Part shown: in pieces, positions 53,832-63,573 of the stretch
Layout of the letters: each line of letters starts with the position of its first letter
Position numbering within the stretch: the stretch's first letter is position 1
NCBI RefSeq assembly: GCF_005153485.1
Contig: NZ_CP039740.1
Coordinates: 1,801,001-1,865,000, forward strand
Length of the DNA stretch: 64,000 nucleotides
Source of the DNA: Pseudolabrys sp. FHR47
GTDB lineage: Bacteria > Pseudomonadota > Alphaproteobacteria > Rhizobiales > Xanthobacteraceae
Direction: 5' to 3'
Notes under the pieces: generated by a model
Told to the model about the DNA's origin: nothing
The model's database searches: none
What the model saw: only the letters and a program-made list of their open reading frames with translations
Made by a program: the position numbers and the translations under genes

Positions 53832-54578
53832 GTGCAACAACGCGAACCGCTGTTCAATCTTCCCACCATTATCGTCATCCTGTTGGGCGCCCTCGCGCTT
53901 ATTCACGGCGTGCGCGAATGGTTCCTCACGGAACAGCAGGACATCCTGGTTCTGCTCGACTTTGCCTTCATCCCGGCGCGCTACGACGCGAGCGTGGTGC
54001 CGGGCGGCGTTTTCCCTGGCGGTGCCGGCGCCGACGTGTGGAGCTTTGTCACATACGCCTTTCTGCACGGCAGCTGGATGCATCTCGCGGTCAATGCGGT
54101 GTGGTTGATGGCATTCGGCACCCCGTTGGCGCGCCGCTTCGGCACGCTGCGCTTTCTTGCCTTCTTCGCCGTGACCGCGGCGGCCGGCGCGGCGATGCAT
54201 CTCATCACCAACGCCGGCTCGATCGCACCGATGGTCGGCGCTTCGGCGTCGATATCCGGTGCGATGGCGGCGACCATGCGTTTTGCCTTTCAGCGTGGCG
54301 GCCCGCTCGGTTTATGGCGCAATACGAACGATGATGGCTTTCGCGTGCCGGCGCTGCCGCTCACCGGCGTGTTCAACGATGCGCGCGTCCTGCTGTTCGT
54401 CGGCGTGTGGTTCGGTATCAATATCCTGTTCGGGCTGTGGTCCTCGCCGCTCACCGGCAGCGACGAGGTCGTGGCCTGGCAGGCGCATATCGGCGGATTT
54501 CTCGCGGGACTTCTGCTGTTTTCGTGGTTCGATCCGGCGGCGCGGGAAATCGAGCCGCGCGATGACATTGCTGCGTGA
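53832..54578 (+). CDS. Rhomboid-family intramembrane serine protease
   Basis: About 248 residues from GTG 53832 (TTG 53826 also possible), six or seven helices. The catalytic Ser138 is in MVGASASISG and His219 in AWQAHIGGFLAG; the oxyanion-type HGSWMHLAVNAVWL lies in helix 2. The L1 loop is long (residues ~45-75). It cleaves membrane proteins within the bilayer; the substrate is unknown. A charged tail follows. The divergent PAS_5 gene lies 222 bases away. Confidence 0.9.
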   Translation: MQQREPLFNLPTIIVILLGALALIHGVREWFLTEQQDILVLLDFAFIPARYDASVVPGGVFPGGAGADVWSFVTYAFLHGSWMHLAVNAVWLMAFGTPLARRFGTLRFLAFFAVTAAAGAAMHLITNAGSIAPMVGASASISGAMAATMRFAFQRGGPLGLWRNTNDDGFRVPALPLTGVFNDARVLLFVGVWFGINILFGLWSSPLTGSDEVVAWQAHIGGFLAGLLLFSWFDPAAREIEPRDDIAA

Positions 54579-54809
54579 TGACATTCCGAATGCATTAAGC
54601 CGCATAGGTGCTCTGCTGACGATAAAGTCGTTTGCCGAGCGCGACTTATCGCAGCGCAGCGCAACTTTCGTCGCGGCGGCGCTTGACGGAACAGCGTCGG
54701 CGGCCTGATCGTTAGCTCGGACCCGGGACTCGGAAATGACGGCGAGCGTGGTCAAGCAGGTCGACTGACCACCAACTCGGCGAGGCCTTCGGGAAGTCAG
54801 GAGGCTGCC

Positions 54810-55241
54810 ATGAACGTGAAGACGATTCTGGCCGCTAAGGGCGGCGACGTTATCAGCATCGAACCCACGGCCGATCTTGCGGCCGCGGCACATCTGCTCA
54901 GCAAGCACCGCATCGGTGCGGTCGTCATCTGCGGCGCTGGCGGGCGCCTGTCCGGGATTCTCTCCGAGCGCGATATCGTGCGCGCCGTCGCCGAGCACGG
55001 CGCTGCGGCGCTTAACGTGCCGGTCGGGCAGGTGATGACGCGCAACGTGATCACTTGCGGCGAGAATGACTCCATCTCCGAGCTCATGGAACGGATGACG
55101 GCGGGCAAGTTTCGTCACATGCCGGTGGTGAAGGGCGAGCGGTTGATTGGTGTGATCTCGATCGGCGACGTCGTGAAGTCGCGCGTGCAGGAAATCGAGA
55201 GCGACGCCGCCGCGATGCGCGATTACATCCAGACGGCCTGA
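54810..55241 (+). CDS. CBS-domain pair protein
   Basis: A 143-residue protein of two CBS motifs (~8-62 and ~76-130): TADLAAAAHLLSKHRIGAVVI, LSGILSERDIVRAVAEHG, then SISELMERMTAGKFRHMPVV and LIGVISIGDVVKSRVQEIE. Stand-alone CBS pairs of this sort bind adenine nucleotides and regulate partner enzymes. Ribosome site GGAGGCTGCC upstream. The 54579-54809 gap contains a small ATAAGTCG-type hairpin (54620-54647) and nothing else supported. Confidence 0.92.
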   Translation: MNVKTILAAKGGDVISIEPTADLAAAAHLLSKHRIGAVVICGAGGRLSGILSERDIVRAVAEHGAAALNVPVGQVMTRNVITCGENDSISELMERMTAGKFRHMPVVKGERLIGVISIGDVVKSRVQEIESDAAAMRDYIQTA

Positions 55242-55255
55242 TCGTCGAGGCGCTC

Positions 55256-56290
55256 TTACTTGCCGCCGCTGGCGCCAGCCTCATAAGGCTGCGACAGACT
55301 TTCGATGGCCTCGGTCACGGTGTCCATCGCCTTCTCGGCGGCGTCGACGCCCACCGCGATCGCATCCTTGTTGCGGTGGAAATCGAACCAGCCGATGGGG
55401 CCGAGACGCGGACTGATGAGGACGTCGGGTGGGTCGCCGGCCAGCCGCGCGCGGGTAATGCGGTCCTGCATCACGTTGAAAGCCTCCACCATCACCGTCG
55501 GAATACCCGGACGTCCGTGATGGCCGAACAGCTTGCGGCGCAGCGACGCTTCGCGCCCGAACAGCGCGCGGAGCCCGGTATGTGCCTCGAGGGCGGGCGG
55601 CGGATCGTCGCTATCGTCCGAGCCGTGATCGGCGATGATGGTGCCGCGTCCGAACAGGTCGGCATTGAGATTGACGGCGATGACGACGCGGGCACCGAGC
55701 GCGCGCGCGGCCGACACCGGCACCGGGTTGACCAGTGCGCCATCGACGAGCCAGCGGCCTCCGATCTTCACCGGCGGGAAAATGCCCGGCAGGGCATAGG
55801 ACGCCCGCAAGGCATCGGACAGCCGGCCACGTGTCAGCCAGATCTCATGACCGGTATTGAATTCGGTGGCGATCGCCGCAAAGCGCATCGGCAGGTTTTC
55901 GATACGCGTGTCCTTCAATTCCTCAGTCAACTGCCCCGCCAGGCGATTGCCGCCGATCAGCCCCGAACCCGACAGGCTGATGTCGAGGTAGCTCATGATG
56001 CTGCGGACGGTGAGGCTGCGCGCCCAGGCTTCCAAACCATCGAGCTGGCCGGCCGCGTAGCAGCCGCCGACCACCGCGCCGATGGACGTGCCGACAATGA
56101 CATCCGGCACGATGCCGTGTGCCGCGAGCGTGCGGATGACACCAATGTGAGCAAAGCCGCGAGCGGCGCCGCCGCCGAGCGCAAGGCCGATGGTCGGCTT
56201 GATCCTGTCCGGCTTTGCCGGCGTCTCGTTCGCGTCGGCTGCACGGTCGTCGCCGCTATGAGTCCGCGCGAAGAATCCTTCAAACACCAA
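55256..56290 (-). CDS. Patatin-like phospholipase
   Basis: A 344-residue protein (RssA/YlbK type). The oxyanion loop GGGAARG is at 39-45, the nucleophile GTSIG (Ser69) at 67-71, and the catalytic Asp in DGALVNP near 180. It has no signal peptide but is likely membrane-associated through its first residues. It would hydrolyse acyl esters of phospholipids or related lipids. It is convergent with the CBS gene, 14 bases apart, with no terminator between. Confidence 0.92.
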   Translation of the reverse strand: MVFEGFFARTHSGDDRAADANETPAKPDRIKPTIGLALGGGAARGFAHIGVIRTLAAHGIVPDVIVGTSIGAVVGGCYAAGQLDGLEAWARSLTVRSIMSYLDISLSGSGLIGGNRLAGQLTEELKDTRIENLPMRFAAIATEFNTGHEIWLTRGRLSDALRASYALPGIFPPVKIGGRWLVDGALVNPVPVSAARALGARVVIAVNLNADLFGRGTIIADHGSDDSDDPPPALEAHTGLRALFGREASLRRKLFGHHGRPGIPTVMVEAFNVMQDRITRARLAGDPPDVLISPRLGPIGWFDFHRNKDAIAVGVDAAEKAMDTVTEAIESLSQPYEAGASGGK

Positions 56291-56533
56291 GCCTGAACTC
56301 CTCAGATCCCGGCCGTATCATCGGGCCGGGTCGGACCGCGGCACAAGCCGTTCACCCGCATGTGGTGAATGCCGGCGGCAGAACGATGGCAGGGCGCGAG
56401 CTTGCGACCGGAATTGAATGACAAAACCGTGACAATTTGAGCCTGCGCCGGTCGGATTACCTTAGGGTTAAGAACCGGCCCGGAACAATGCCGCGACGTC
56501 ACATAAGTTCAAGGCCTGTCCGCAAAATGCGGG

Positions 56534-57142
56534 TCAGCGCTCCGGCCGCAGCATGGAAAACAGGCTGTCGACAACGGCGTAGTCGCCGGCATAACCGCAC
56601 CGCGCGATCGGGCGCATGGCTGCCGTGTCGAGAATGCCGTTCTTCACGAAGCGGTCGTCGATATGGACGCCGACGACCTGGCCGAACACGACATGGCAAT
56701 CGACCGGCGCGCCGGCGATGTCATGCAGCGCAACGATCTGGGTCATTTTGCACTCCAGCGCACAGGGGCTCGCCGCCACGCGCGGCGGCTTGACGATGAC
56801 CGATGGCGCCGGTGCAAGACCGGCGCGCACCATCTCGTTCTGGCCGCGCGCCATCGGCGCGGAGGTTTCGTTCATTTGCTCACGCAGATCCCACGTCGCC
56901 AGATTGCAGACGAACTCGCCGGTCTCCTCGATGAAGGCGATGGAGTCCTTATGACCTTCGCTCGAGAACATCAGCATGTTGGGCCGGCTGCCGACCGCGT
57001 TGAAGAAAGAGTAGGGCGCGAGGTTGATCTCGCCCCTGGCGCTCATTGAGGTGATCCAGCCGACGGGACGCGGCGCCACGATGGCCTTGAAGGGGTCGTG
57101 CGGCAGGACGGCGCGGTCGCGCTTTTCCGGTTCGTAGAACAT
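56534..57142 (-). CDS. Flavin reductase-like FMN-binding protein
   Basis: A 202-residue split-barrel flavoprotein: PFKAIVAPRPVGWITSMSARG (~18-38), NLAPYSFFNAVGSRPNMLMF (~41-60), ETGEFVCNLATWDLREQMN. It probably reduces FMN with NAD(P)H, or acts as a flavin-dependent oxygenase component. The start ATG 57142 shares bases with the nitroreductase stop (TGATG), so the two are translationally coupled and may work together. The upstream extension of the frame is the nitroreductase gene read out of frame. Confidence 0.88.
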   Translation of the reverse strand: MFYEPEKRDRAVLPHDPFKAIVAPRPVGWITSMSARGEINLAPYSFFNAVGSRPNMLMFSSEGHKDSIAFIEETGEFVCNLATWDLREQMNETSAPMARGQNEMVRAGLAPAPSVIVKPPRVAASPCALECKMTQIVALHDIAGAPVDCHVVFGQVVGVHIDDRFVKNGILDTAAMRPIARCGYAGDYAVVDSLFSMLRPER

Positions 57143-57720
57143 CAGCCGCGTATCCCGTTGTAATAGGTGACGATGGTGTCGAGCCTGGGCCGCTCGCGGT
57201 CCTCCGGCGGCTTTACCGCCTTGCCGATATAGACAAAACCCGCGATGCGCTCCTGCTCGGCGAGGCCGAGCGCGGTCATCGCGGCGCGGTCGAAGGCGAA
57301 CCATTCGGTCAGCCAGCTTGCGACATAGCCCATGGCGTGCGCGGCCGTCAGCAGGTTCATGCAGGCGGCGCCGGCGGAGAGCTGCTGCTCCCATTCCGGG
57401 ATCTTCACATGCGGCGCGGCGCGGCTGACGACGGCGATGACGAGTGGGGCGCGGGCAAAGCGCCGGCGTTCAAATTCGATCTGCTCGGGCGTCGCGTCAG
57501 GTCGGCTGGCGCGAAAGACCTCGGCGATCTTCTCGCCAGCGGCTTCGCGCGCGTCGCCGCTGAAGATAATGAAGCGCCATGGCGCCAGCTTGCCGTGGTC
57601 CGGCACGCGCGCAGCGACCGTCAGCAGCGTCTCGATTTCGGCGGCGGTGGGGCCGGGGCCGGTCATTTCGATCGGCTTCACGGAGCGGCGGGTTTTGAGA
57701 AGTTCTAAGGCGTCGGGCAT
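57142..57720 (-). CDS. Nitroreductase family protein
   Basis: A 192-residue FMN enzyme from ATG 57720 (MPDALELLKTRRSVKPIEM). Signatures are RRSVKP, ARVPDHGKLAPWRFIIFSG, AGAACMNLLTAAHAMGYVASWL and RIAGFVYIGKAVKPPEDRERP, the YdjA/NfnB type. Probably a cytoplasmic NAD(P)H-dependent reductase. First gene of a two-gene unit with the flavin reductase-like protein. Confidence 0.9.
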   Translation of the reverse strand: MPDALELLKTRRSVKPIEMTGPGPTAAEIETLLTVAARVPDHGKLAPWRFIIFSGDAREAAGEKIAEVFRASRPDATPEQIEFERRRFARAPLVIAVVSRAAPHVKIPEWEQQLSAGAACMNLLTAAHAMGYVASWLTEWFAFDRAAMTALGLAEQERIAGFVYIGKAVKPPEDRERPRLDTIVTYYNGIRG

Positions 57721-58365
57721 TGATGGCTTTCGGAGCGCATGGGAACGCGAGGGCCGCGCACGAACGGGCGGCGGAGGGGACTGTACGTCAAATAGTAGCC
57801 CTTCGGCGTCCGCGCAACAGGATACCATCGCGGCATAGCAGAGGTCCGCGAAGGGTGGCCACTTCCTGCTGCGACATTGGTTGGTCTGGAGCCTCGCGAA
57901 TCACTCGAGGTCGCCCGTATCGATAACGGCCTTTCACTTTTCAAACGCCGGCGTGGACAAGGCGGTGATGATGTCACCGACGAAATTACCGGAAGCAAAT
58001 GGCGCGTTATTGCGAGTCTCGGATGCTACTCGCGCGTGTCGCATTGTTGCGGCGTATCACGGTGCTTGTTCCATATTTCCTCGGATACCGTATACGGCGC
58101 TGTGTTGTGCGGACCGATGGTAACTCGCTGCCGAAATAAATAAGTCCGGCATGCGTCGGTGTGTCTCACGTATTGAATCAAAATTTATCTCCGACGATGT
58201 GTCTAATAAACAAATTAAATACGGCTGACTGATATCTCTGCATCAAGACCGCATGCGCGGTTTTCGCAATACGAAAACTTTGTGCAACGGGACTCTCCTC
58301 GACATGAGGCGTCGCCGTAGCCCGAAAGTCCGGACTGCGATGGTCACAGACAGAGATGCAGGGCT
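57721..58365. other. Divergent intergenic region nitroreductase / cheW
   Basis: 645 bases with no credible gene. The middle (57990-58250) is relatively AT-rich, with TTAATTTGTTTATTAGACAC-type sequence on the minus strand. Local features are CCGTATACGG (58088-58097), a perfect 10-base dyad, and CGCATGCG. Promoters for both flanking units must be here; no consensus sigma-54 or sigma-28 site could be identified with confidence. Confidence 0.5.
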
Positions 58366-58911
58366 ATGAGCCAAGTCGAGCTTTCATCGGAAACCGCCAT
58401 CGCCGCCCGCCCCAAGGATTGGGCCGGTGTCGACACGCCGGACGCCGCGGGCGGTGCGGCGCAAATCCAGTTCATCAGCTTCGCCATCGGCGACGACCAG
58501 TACGGCGTCGACATCATGGCGGTGCGTGAGATCAAGGGCTGGGCTGACATCACCCATCTGCCGAAGCAGCCTGAATATGTTCGCGGCGTGCTCAACTTGC
58601 GCGGCGCCATCGTTCCGATTGTCGATCTGCGCTGTCGCTTCGGCCAGGGGCTGACCGAAACCACGCCGCTGCACATCGTCATCATCGTGCAGATAGACGG
58701 CCGTCAGGTCGGCCTGATCGGCGATCGCGTCCTCGACATCGTCTCGGTCGAAGCGTCCGAAATTCAGAAGGTGCCTCGCACCGGCAACGGTCCGCAGAAC
58801 GACTTCCTGGCCGGCCTTGTCACGCACGACGACGTCATGATCGCGCTGATCGATCTGCCTCATCTGCTGTCGGTCGACGAGCTCGCAGGAGCGGCAAGGG
58901 TGGCCGCATAG
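58366..58911 (+). CDS. cheW: Chemotaxis coupling protein CheW
   Basis: A 181-residue protein with a ~40-residue N-terminal extension and one CheW domain: QFISFAIGDDQYGVDIMAVREIKGW, PEYVRGVLNLRGAIVPIVDLR (~83-103) and VGLIGDRVLDIVSVEASEI. It couples receptors to the CheA kinase. The chemoreceptor gene follows 98 bases downstream; no cheA, cheY, cheB or cheR is in the window, so the pair is a satellite of a chemotaxis system elsewhere. Confidence 0.93.
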   Translation: MSQVELSSETAIAARPKDWAGVDTPDAAGGAAQIQFISFAIGDDQYGVDIMAVREIKGWADITHLPKQPEYVRGVLNLRGAIVPIVDLRCRFGQGLTETTPLHIVIIVQIDGRQVGLIGDRVLDIVSVEASEIQKVPRTGNGPQNDFLAGLVTHDDVMIALIDLPHLLSVDELAGAARVAA

Positions 58912-59009
58912 CAAGCGCTGATTCAAAGTTGTGAGAGTTGGTTGCGCAGCGAACGATGATGTTGGCGGCGCATATGGAAATGGGATGTATCAATCCCGAA
59001 GGAGAACGC

Positions 59010-60803
59010 ATGTTCAAGCTGTCGAATATCCGTATCGGAACGAAACTCGCCATCATGTCGGCGATTACCGCGCTGCTTATCGGTGCATTGATTGTCACCC
59101 AAATTGTGCTGGGACAGCACCTCAAGGACGATATCGAGACCGCCAGCCGCCGCAGCGATCTCGCATTGGAGGCGGAGAAAGCCAGTGCGGCGCTGCGGGG
59201 TATGCGTCTCGGCGCGACCTATGTCCGCTTCACGGATGATGCGAAGGTTTTGGAAGCCAATGTCGCCGAGTTCGAGCGCGCCTATGCCACGTTCAAGAAT
59301 GCGACGGATCGCTTCATGAGCATCTCGAAAAACGCCGAACGGAAGCAGGTCATCGAACGCGTCAAGGCGGATGGTTCGGCTTATGCCAAGGCCTCGGCCG
59401 AGATTATCAAACAGCGGCGAGCAGATGTTGAAATACGAGCCAAGGCGAGCGGGCAGCCACTCTCGGATGCCGACAAGGCGAAGATTGCGGAACATACCGC
59501 AGCCGTGAACAAGCTCGTCGAGCAGAACGCGATCCCGGCCGCGGCCGAGGCGACGAAGCTGCTCGAGGGTGCCGTTGAATCGGCTCACGCCGACGCAATA
59601 GCCGCGCAGAAGGATGCCATTCAGACCGAGGAGTTCATCACCGTCGTTTCGACCGCGATGGGTCTCCTCACTCTCGTGATCGCACTTATGACTGCTGTTA
59701 TCGGCGTCGTGACGATCGCTCGTCCGCTGCGCGCACTGGTCGAGCCGCTAGCCACGGTGTCCGCCGGCAACTTCACGGTCGTGGTGCCCGGTGTGGGCCG
59801 CAAGGACGAGGTCGGCCAGATCGCCGATGCGGTGCAAAGTATGGCTCAGAAAATGAGCCACACCATCGCCGAGATCAAAGCGTCCGGCCGCGAGGTGACC
59901 AACGCCTCGGCCGAAATCGCGACCTCGACCACCGACCTGTCGCAGCGCACCGAGGAGCAGGCCGCGAGCCTGGAAGAGACTTCGGCGGCGATGGAGGAGC
60001 TTGCTGCGACCGTACGCCGGAATGCCGAGAACGCCCAACTGGCCAATCAGGATGCGGCGACGACGCGTGAAGTCGCCGATCGCGGCGGTCAGGTCGTCGC
60101 CAAGGCGGTTGATGCGATGGCCAAGATCGAGGATTCCTCGCGCAAGATTTCGGACATCATCGGTGTCATCGACGAGATCGCACGCCAGACGAACCTGCTC
60201 GCGCTTAACGCCGCGGTCGAAGCGGCCCGTGCGGGTGAAGCCGGCCGCGGCTTCGCCGTGGTGGCCTCCGAAGTGCGCAGCCTCGCCCAGCGCTCGTCGC
60301 AGGCGGCGAAGGACATCAAGGACCTGATCACCAATTCGAACGGCCAGGTGAAGGACGGTGTTGAACTGGTCAACAAAGCTGGCCAGTCGCTCACCGAGAT
60401 CGTCGAGTCGATCAAGAAGGTGGCCGTGGTCGTGTCCGAAATCGCCAATGCCTCGGCCGAGCAGGCCACCGGCATCGACCAGATCAACAAGGCGCTGACC
60501 CAGATGGATGAAGTGACGCAGCAGAACTCGGCGCTGGTCGAGGAGAATGCCGCCACCGCCAAGACGCTGGAGCATCAGGCCAAGGCGATGGACGATCAGG
60601 TCTCCGTGTTCCAGATCGCGGTCGGCGACAACGGCAGCTACACGCCGGCGACGACCATGAGCGCAGCGCCGGCCAAATCGGCGGCTCGGCTGGCGCCGGC
60701 TAGGCCTGCGGCGAAACAAGCCGCCAAGCCGGCTGCCGGTCCGGCCCGCGAGATGCAGACATCGCTGGCAACGGCGGTCGGGCAGGACTGGAAAGAGTTC
60801 TGA
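59010..60803 (+). CDS. Methyl-accepting chemotaxis protein with C-terminal pentapeptide
   Basis: 597 residues from ATG 59010, which has AAGGAG seven bases upstream (longer in-frame starts lack one). TM1 is at ~10-32, followed by a ~175-residue helical periplasmic sensor, TM2 at ~207-235, HAMP ~235-290 and a signalling hairpin with [20 protein letters not shown] and [18 protein letters not shown] (~390-430). A flexible Ala/Pro/Lys linker (~555-590) ends in DWKEF, which fits the aromatic pentapeptide used to tether CheR/CheB. The ligand is unknown. Pairs with cheW upstream. Confidence 0.93.
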   Translation: MFKLSNIRIGTKLAIMSAITALLIGALIVTQIVLGQHLKDDIETASRRSDLALEAEKASAALRGMRLGATYVRFTDDAKVLEANVAEFERAYATFKNATDRFMSISKNAERKQVIERVKADGSAYAKASAEIIKQRRADVEIRAKASGQPLSDADKAKIAEHTAAVNKLVEQNAIPAAAEATKLLEGAVESAHADAIAAQKDAIQTEEFITVVSTAMGLLTLVIALMTAVIGVVTIARPLRALVEPLATVSAGNFTVVVPGVGRKDEVGQIADAVQSMAQKMSHTIAEIKASGREVTNASAEIATSTTDLSQRTEEQAASLEETSAAMEELAATVRRNAENAQLANQDAATTREVADRGGQVVAKAVDAMAKIEDSSRKISDIIGVIDEIARQTNLLALNAAVEAARAGEAGRGFAVVASEVRSLAQRSSQAAKDIKDLITNSNGQVKDGVELVNKAGQSLTEIVESIKKVAVVVSEIANASAEQATGIDQINKALTQMDEVTQQNSALVEENAATAKTLEHQAKAMDDQVSVFQIAVGDNGSYTPATTMSAAPAKSAARLAPARPAAKQAAKPAAGPAREMQTSLATAVGQDWKEF

Positions 60804-60820
60804 CCGAAGCGGTCGCCGTG

Positions 60821-60851
60821 ATCTCCCGGGGGCGCTCCAGCCCCGGGAGAT
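60821..60851. terminator. Hairpin between convergent MCP and phosphodiesterase genes
   Basis: ATCTCCCGGGG (60821-60831) and CCCCGGGAGAT (60841-60851) form a perfect 11-base stem with a nine-base loop. It sits in the 75-base space between two converging genes. No U-run follows on either side, so termination may be weak or factor-assisted. Confidence 0.7.
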
Positions 60852-60878
60852 TGCGCGATAACAGTGTCGGACGCGCTG

Positions 60879-61715
60879 CTACAGCAAGCGGCCGTTGGCA
60901 TCGAAGAACGGATGCGGGCCTTCGACATCGCCGATCGGCACTGTGTGGGTGACGAGGTGGCCGAAAGGACCGCCGGCAAACCAGGCGTGCAGGTGAAAGG
61001 CCGGCGGCTCGACCTTGAAGGACGGCGGCAGCCGCGCATCGAGATCGAGCGCAACGGCGTGATTGGGCGCCGGGCAGATCGTCGCTGCAATACCGCCGAA
61101 GGTCGTGAGGGTCGCGCGGTGGACGTGTCCCGCGGCGACGAGCCGCGCGCGCGGATGCCGCGACAGGATGAAACTCAGCGCGTCGGCGTTGCGCAGGTTC
61201 TGCACATCCATATGTCCGATCCCGGTGACGAAAGGCGGATGGTGCAGAAACACCAGGGCCGGACGATCCGGCGATGCGGCGAGGCTTTCGTCGAGGAACG
61301 CGAGTGTGTCGGCATCGAGCTCGCCATGAGAGCGGCCCGGCACGCTTGAATCGAGAGCGATGATGTCGAGCGCGCCGACCGCCTGCCTCATGTTGAGCGC
61401 ACCCTGCGGCCGGGCGTAGGGCAGTGCGGGGATGGCGGCGCGCATCAGCTCGCGGCCGTCGTGATTGCCGGGCACGGCCAGATAAGGAAGCTCGAGCGGC
61501 GCCAGCAGACGCAGCAGATGCTCGTATTCCTCGGCCGTCGGTGTGTCGCACAGGTCGCCGGAGATGACGACGAGTGCCGGGCGCGGCGCAAGCCGGTTGA
61601 GCGCGTCAACGCAGCGGCTCAGCGCGGCAGCGGTATCAACGATGCCATAAGCGAGCGCGCCGGGCTGCTTGATGTGCAAATCGGAAATCTGCGCGATCAG
61701 GATGGGAGCGGTCAT
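60879..61715 (-). CDS. Metallophosphoesterase (CpdA-like phosphodiesterase)
   Basis: A 278-residue enzyme with the complete binuclear-metal set: Asp12 and His14 (SDLHI), VVISGDLCD near 52-60, VPGNHDGRE near 81-89, FLHHPPF, and AAGHVHRATL near 197. It resembles cAMP phosphodiesterase CpdA and GpdQ-type glycerophosphodiesterases. Its ATG overlaps the stop-side of the ABC ATPase gene by four bases, so it is the last gene of the transporter operon and probably hydrolyses an imported phosphodiester or phosphonate-related compound. Confidence 0.9.
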   Translation of the reverse strand: MTAPILIAQISDLHIKQPGALAYGIVDTAAALSRCVDALNRLAPRPALVVISGDLCDTPTAEEYEHLLRLLAPLELPYLAVPGNHDGRELMRAAIPALPYARPQGALNMRQAVGALDIIALDSSVPGRSHGELDADTLAFLDESLAASPDRPALVFLHHPPFVTGIGHMDVQNLRNADALSFILSRHPRARLVAAGHVHRATLTTFGGIAATICPAPNHAVALDLDARLPPSFKVEPPAFHLHAWFAGGPFGHLVTHTVPIGDVEGPHPFFDANGRLL

Positions 61716-62785
61716 GGAGCCTCGTTCGGCGGCAGCAGGCGGATGGCGGCAGGATCAATAGCGAGGCCGACGCGATCGCCCGGCCGCAAGGCCAGCGTAT
61801 TGGGCGCGTCGACCGCCAACGGCTTGTCCGCGGCGCCGCGCACGGTCAGGCGCAGGCGGTCGCCGACGAAGCTCACAGTATCGACTTCGCCCGAGAGCGT
61901 GGCGGTGGCTGGATCGGCGATCGCAAAGGACTCGGGACGGATCATGGCGATGACCTTGCCGTTTCCGGCCGCCTTGTCGACCGCGAGCTTTCCGCCCGGC
62001 AGGTGCAGCGCGCCGTCGCGGCATTCTGCTTCGATGATGTTCGCGGCGCCGACGAATTCGGCGACGAAGCGGCTCTCCGGCGCGAAGTAGATGTCGCGCG
62101 GCGAGCCGATCTGGGCGATGTCGCCCTTGCGCATGACCACGATGCGGTCGCCAAGCTCCATGGCCTCGGCCTGGTCGTGCGTCACGTAGATCGTGGTGAT
62201 TCCGAGCCGGCGCAGCAACTGATCGAGTTCGTCGCGCAGGCGGATGCGCAGCGCTGCATCGAGCGCCGTGAGCGGTTCGTCGAGCAACAGAACCTTGGGT
62301 CGAGCCGCCACGGCCCGGGCAAGCGCGACGCGCTGGCGCTGGCCGCCGGAGAGCTGGTCGACGCGGCGATGTTCGAGACCTTCGATGCCGGTCAGTGCCA
62401 CGAGTTCGGCGACCCGCCGAGCGCGCTCCGCGGCGCTGACACCGCGGAGTTTCAGGGCGTAGCCGATGTTCTCCGCAACATCCATGTTGGGGAACAGCGC
62501 GTAGGACTGGAACACCATGCCGACCTGACGCTTCTCGATCGGCACCGGGGTGACGTCGGCGCCGTCGAACAGGATGCGGCCGCCGGCGTCGGGCTGTTCG
62601 AGGCCTGCGATCATGCGCAGCATGGTCGTCTTGCCGCAGCCGGAGGGCCCGAGAAAAACGACCGTCTCGCCGCGGCTGATCTCGAGCGTGACCGGCAGCA
62701 GCGCGCGGGCGCCGTTGGCAAAAGTCTTGCCGCAGTTTTCCACGCGCACGGTGACGCCGTGCGGTTCGTTTTCAGGGGCGGTCAT
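61712..62785 (-). CDS. ABC importer ATPase (PotA/FbpC/PhnT group)
   Basis: A 357-residue ATPase: Walker A GPSGCGKTT at 46-54, QSYALFPNMDV Q-loop near 92, signature [14 protein letters not shown] near 142, Walker B KVLLLDEPLTALD near 162, H-loop YVTHDQAEAMELG, and a TOBE-type C-terminal domain (from ~240). It energises the two permeases encoded next upstream. The group covers polyamines, iron and 2-aminoethylphosphonate; the linked phosphodiesterase favours a phosphorus compound, by inference. Confidence 0.93.
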   Translation of the reverse strand: MTAPENEPHGVTVRVENCGKTFANGARALLPVTLEISRGETVVFLGPSGCGKTTMLRMIAGLEQPDAGGRILFDGADVTPVPIEKRQVGMVFQSYALFPNMDVAENIGYALKLRGVSAAERARRVAELVALTGIEGLEHRRVDQLSGGQRQRVALARAVAARPKVLLLDEPLTALDAALRIRLRDELDQLLRRLGITTIYVTHDQAEAMELGDRIVVMRKGDIAQIGSPRDIYFAPESRFVAEFVGAANIIEAECRDGALHLPGGKLAVDKAAGNGKVIAMIRPESFAIADPATATLSGEVDTVSFVGDRLRLTVRGAADKPLAVDAPNTLALRPGDRVGLAIDPAAIRLLPPNEAP

Positions 62786-63569
62786 TGCGGGCTCCGGTGC
62801 GGTCGGCCATGAGCTGGATGGCGACCAGCAGGGGAATGATCATGACGAAGAATACGAGGGTATAGGCTGACGCCACTTCAAGGCGCATCGAGGCGTATGA
62901 ATCGGCAAGGCCCACCGGCAGCGTCTTGGTCAGCGGCGTATGCAGCATCCAGGTGAGGTTGAATTCGCCGAGAGACAACGTCACCACCATCAATGCGCCG
63001 GCGAGGATGCCGGGCCTCGCATTGGGTACGATGACGTCGCGGAAGCGCCGCCACGGCGAAGCGCCGAGCGAGGCCGCGCCTTCATCGAGCGTCTTGACGT
63101 CGATGGCCGAGAACACCGCCATCACCGAGCGCACCATGAAGGGCATGGTGAAGACCACATGGCCGACGAGGATGAAGCCCCAGGAGCGCCGGAAATCGGA
63201 AAAGCCGCCATAGGTAAGCAGCAAGGCCAGCGCGATGGCGAGGCCGGGAATGGCGAGCGGCAGGGTGATGATCTCCTCGACGATGCGCGCCAGCCGCCCG
63301 CCGCGGACATGCAGGGCATAGGCTGCTGGAACGCCGACAATCAGCGTCACCACGAGTGTCGCAAGCGCGACGACCAGCGAACGCGCGATGGTCTCGGCAT
63401 AGAGCGTCCAGACCTGCACCACCCATTGCAGCGTCAGGCCCGATCGGATGCCCTGAAAATAGTTCACGGTGACGCCGGCCAGCATCGACAGCAAAGCTGG
63501 CACGATGAGAAACGCCGCCACGAGGAGCGTGAAAGCGAGTTGCGCGGAGAAGGCGAGGCGGTTCGGCAT
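62772..63569 (-). CDS. ABC importer permease (PotC/PhnV type)
   Basis: 265 residues from ATG 63569 (MPNRLAFSAQLAFTLLVAAF), six helices and the EAA loop LDEGAASLGASPWRRFRDVI (~165-184). The 3' end overlaps the ATPase start by 14 bases. The upstream part of the frame is out-of-frame coding of the other permease. It forms the channel with the second permease, which ends four bases upstream. Confidence 0.9.
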   Translation of the reverse strand: MPNRLAFSAQLAFTLLVAAFLIVPALLSMLAGVTVNYFQGIRSGLTLQWVVQVWTLYAETIARSLVVALATLVVTLIVGVPAAYALHVRGGRLARIVEEIITLPLAIPGLAIALALLLTYGGFSDFRRSWGFILVGHVVFTMPFMVRSVMAVFSAIDVKTLDEGAASLGASPWRRFRDVIVPNARPGILAGALMVVTLSLGEFNLTWMLHTPLTKTLPVGLADSYASMRLEVASAYTLVFFVMIIPLLVAIQLMADRTGARNDRP

Positions 63570-63573
63570 AAGT

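Noticed and set aside
52956..54200. Long 414-codon version of the PAS_5 gene
   Set aside because: The extra N-terminus crosses the divergent rhomboid gene; the family start AVYAYWNEKRG is at 53609.
57877..58143. 80-88-codon frames in the nitroreductase-cheW gap
   Set aside because: Two overlapping frames of equal quality, no ribosome site, no family resemblance.
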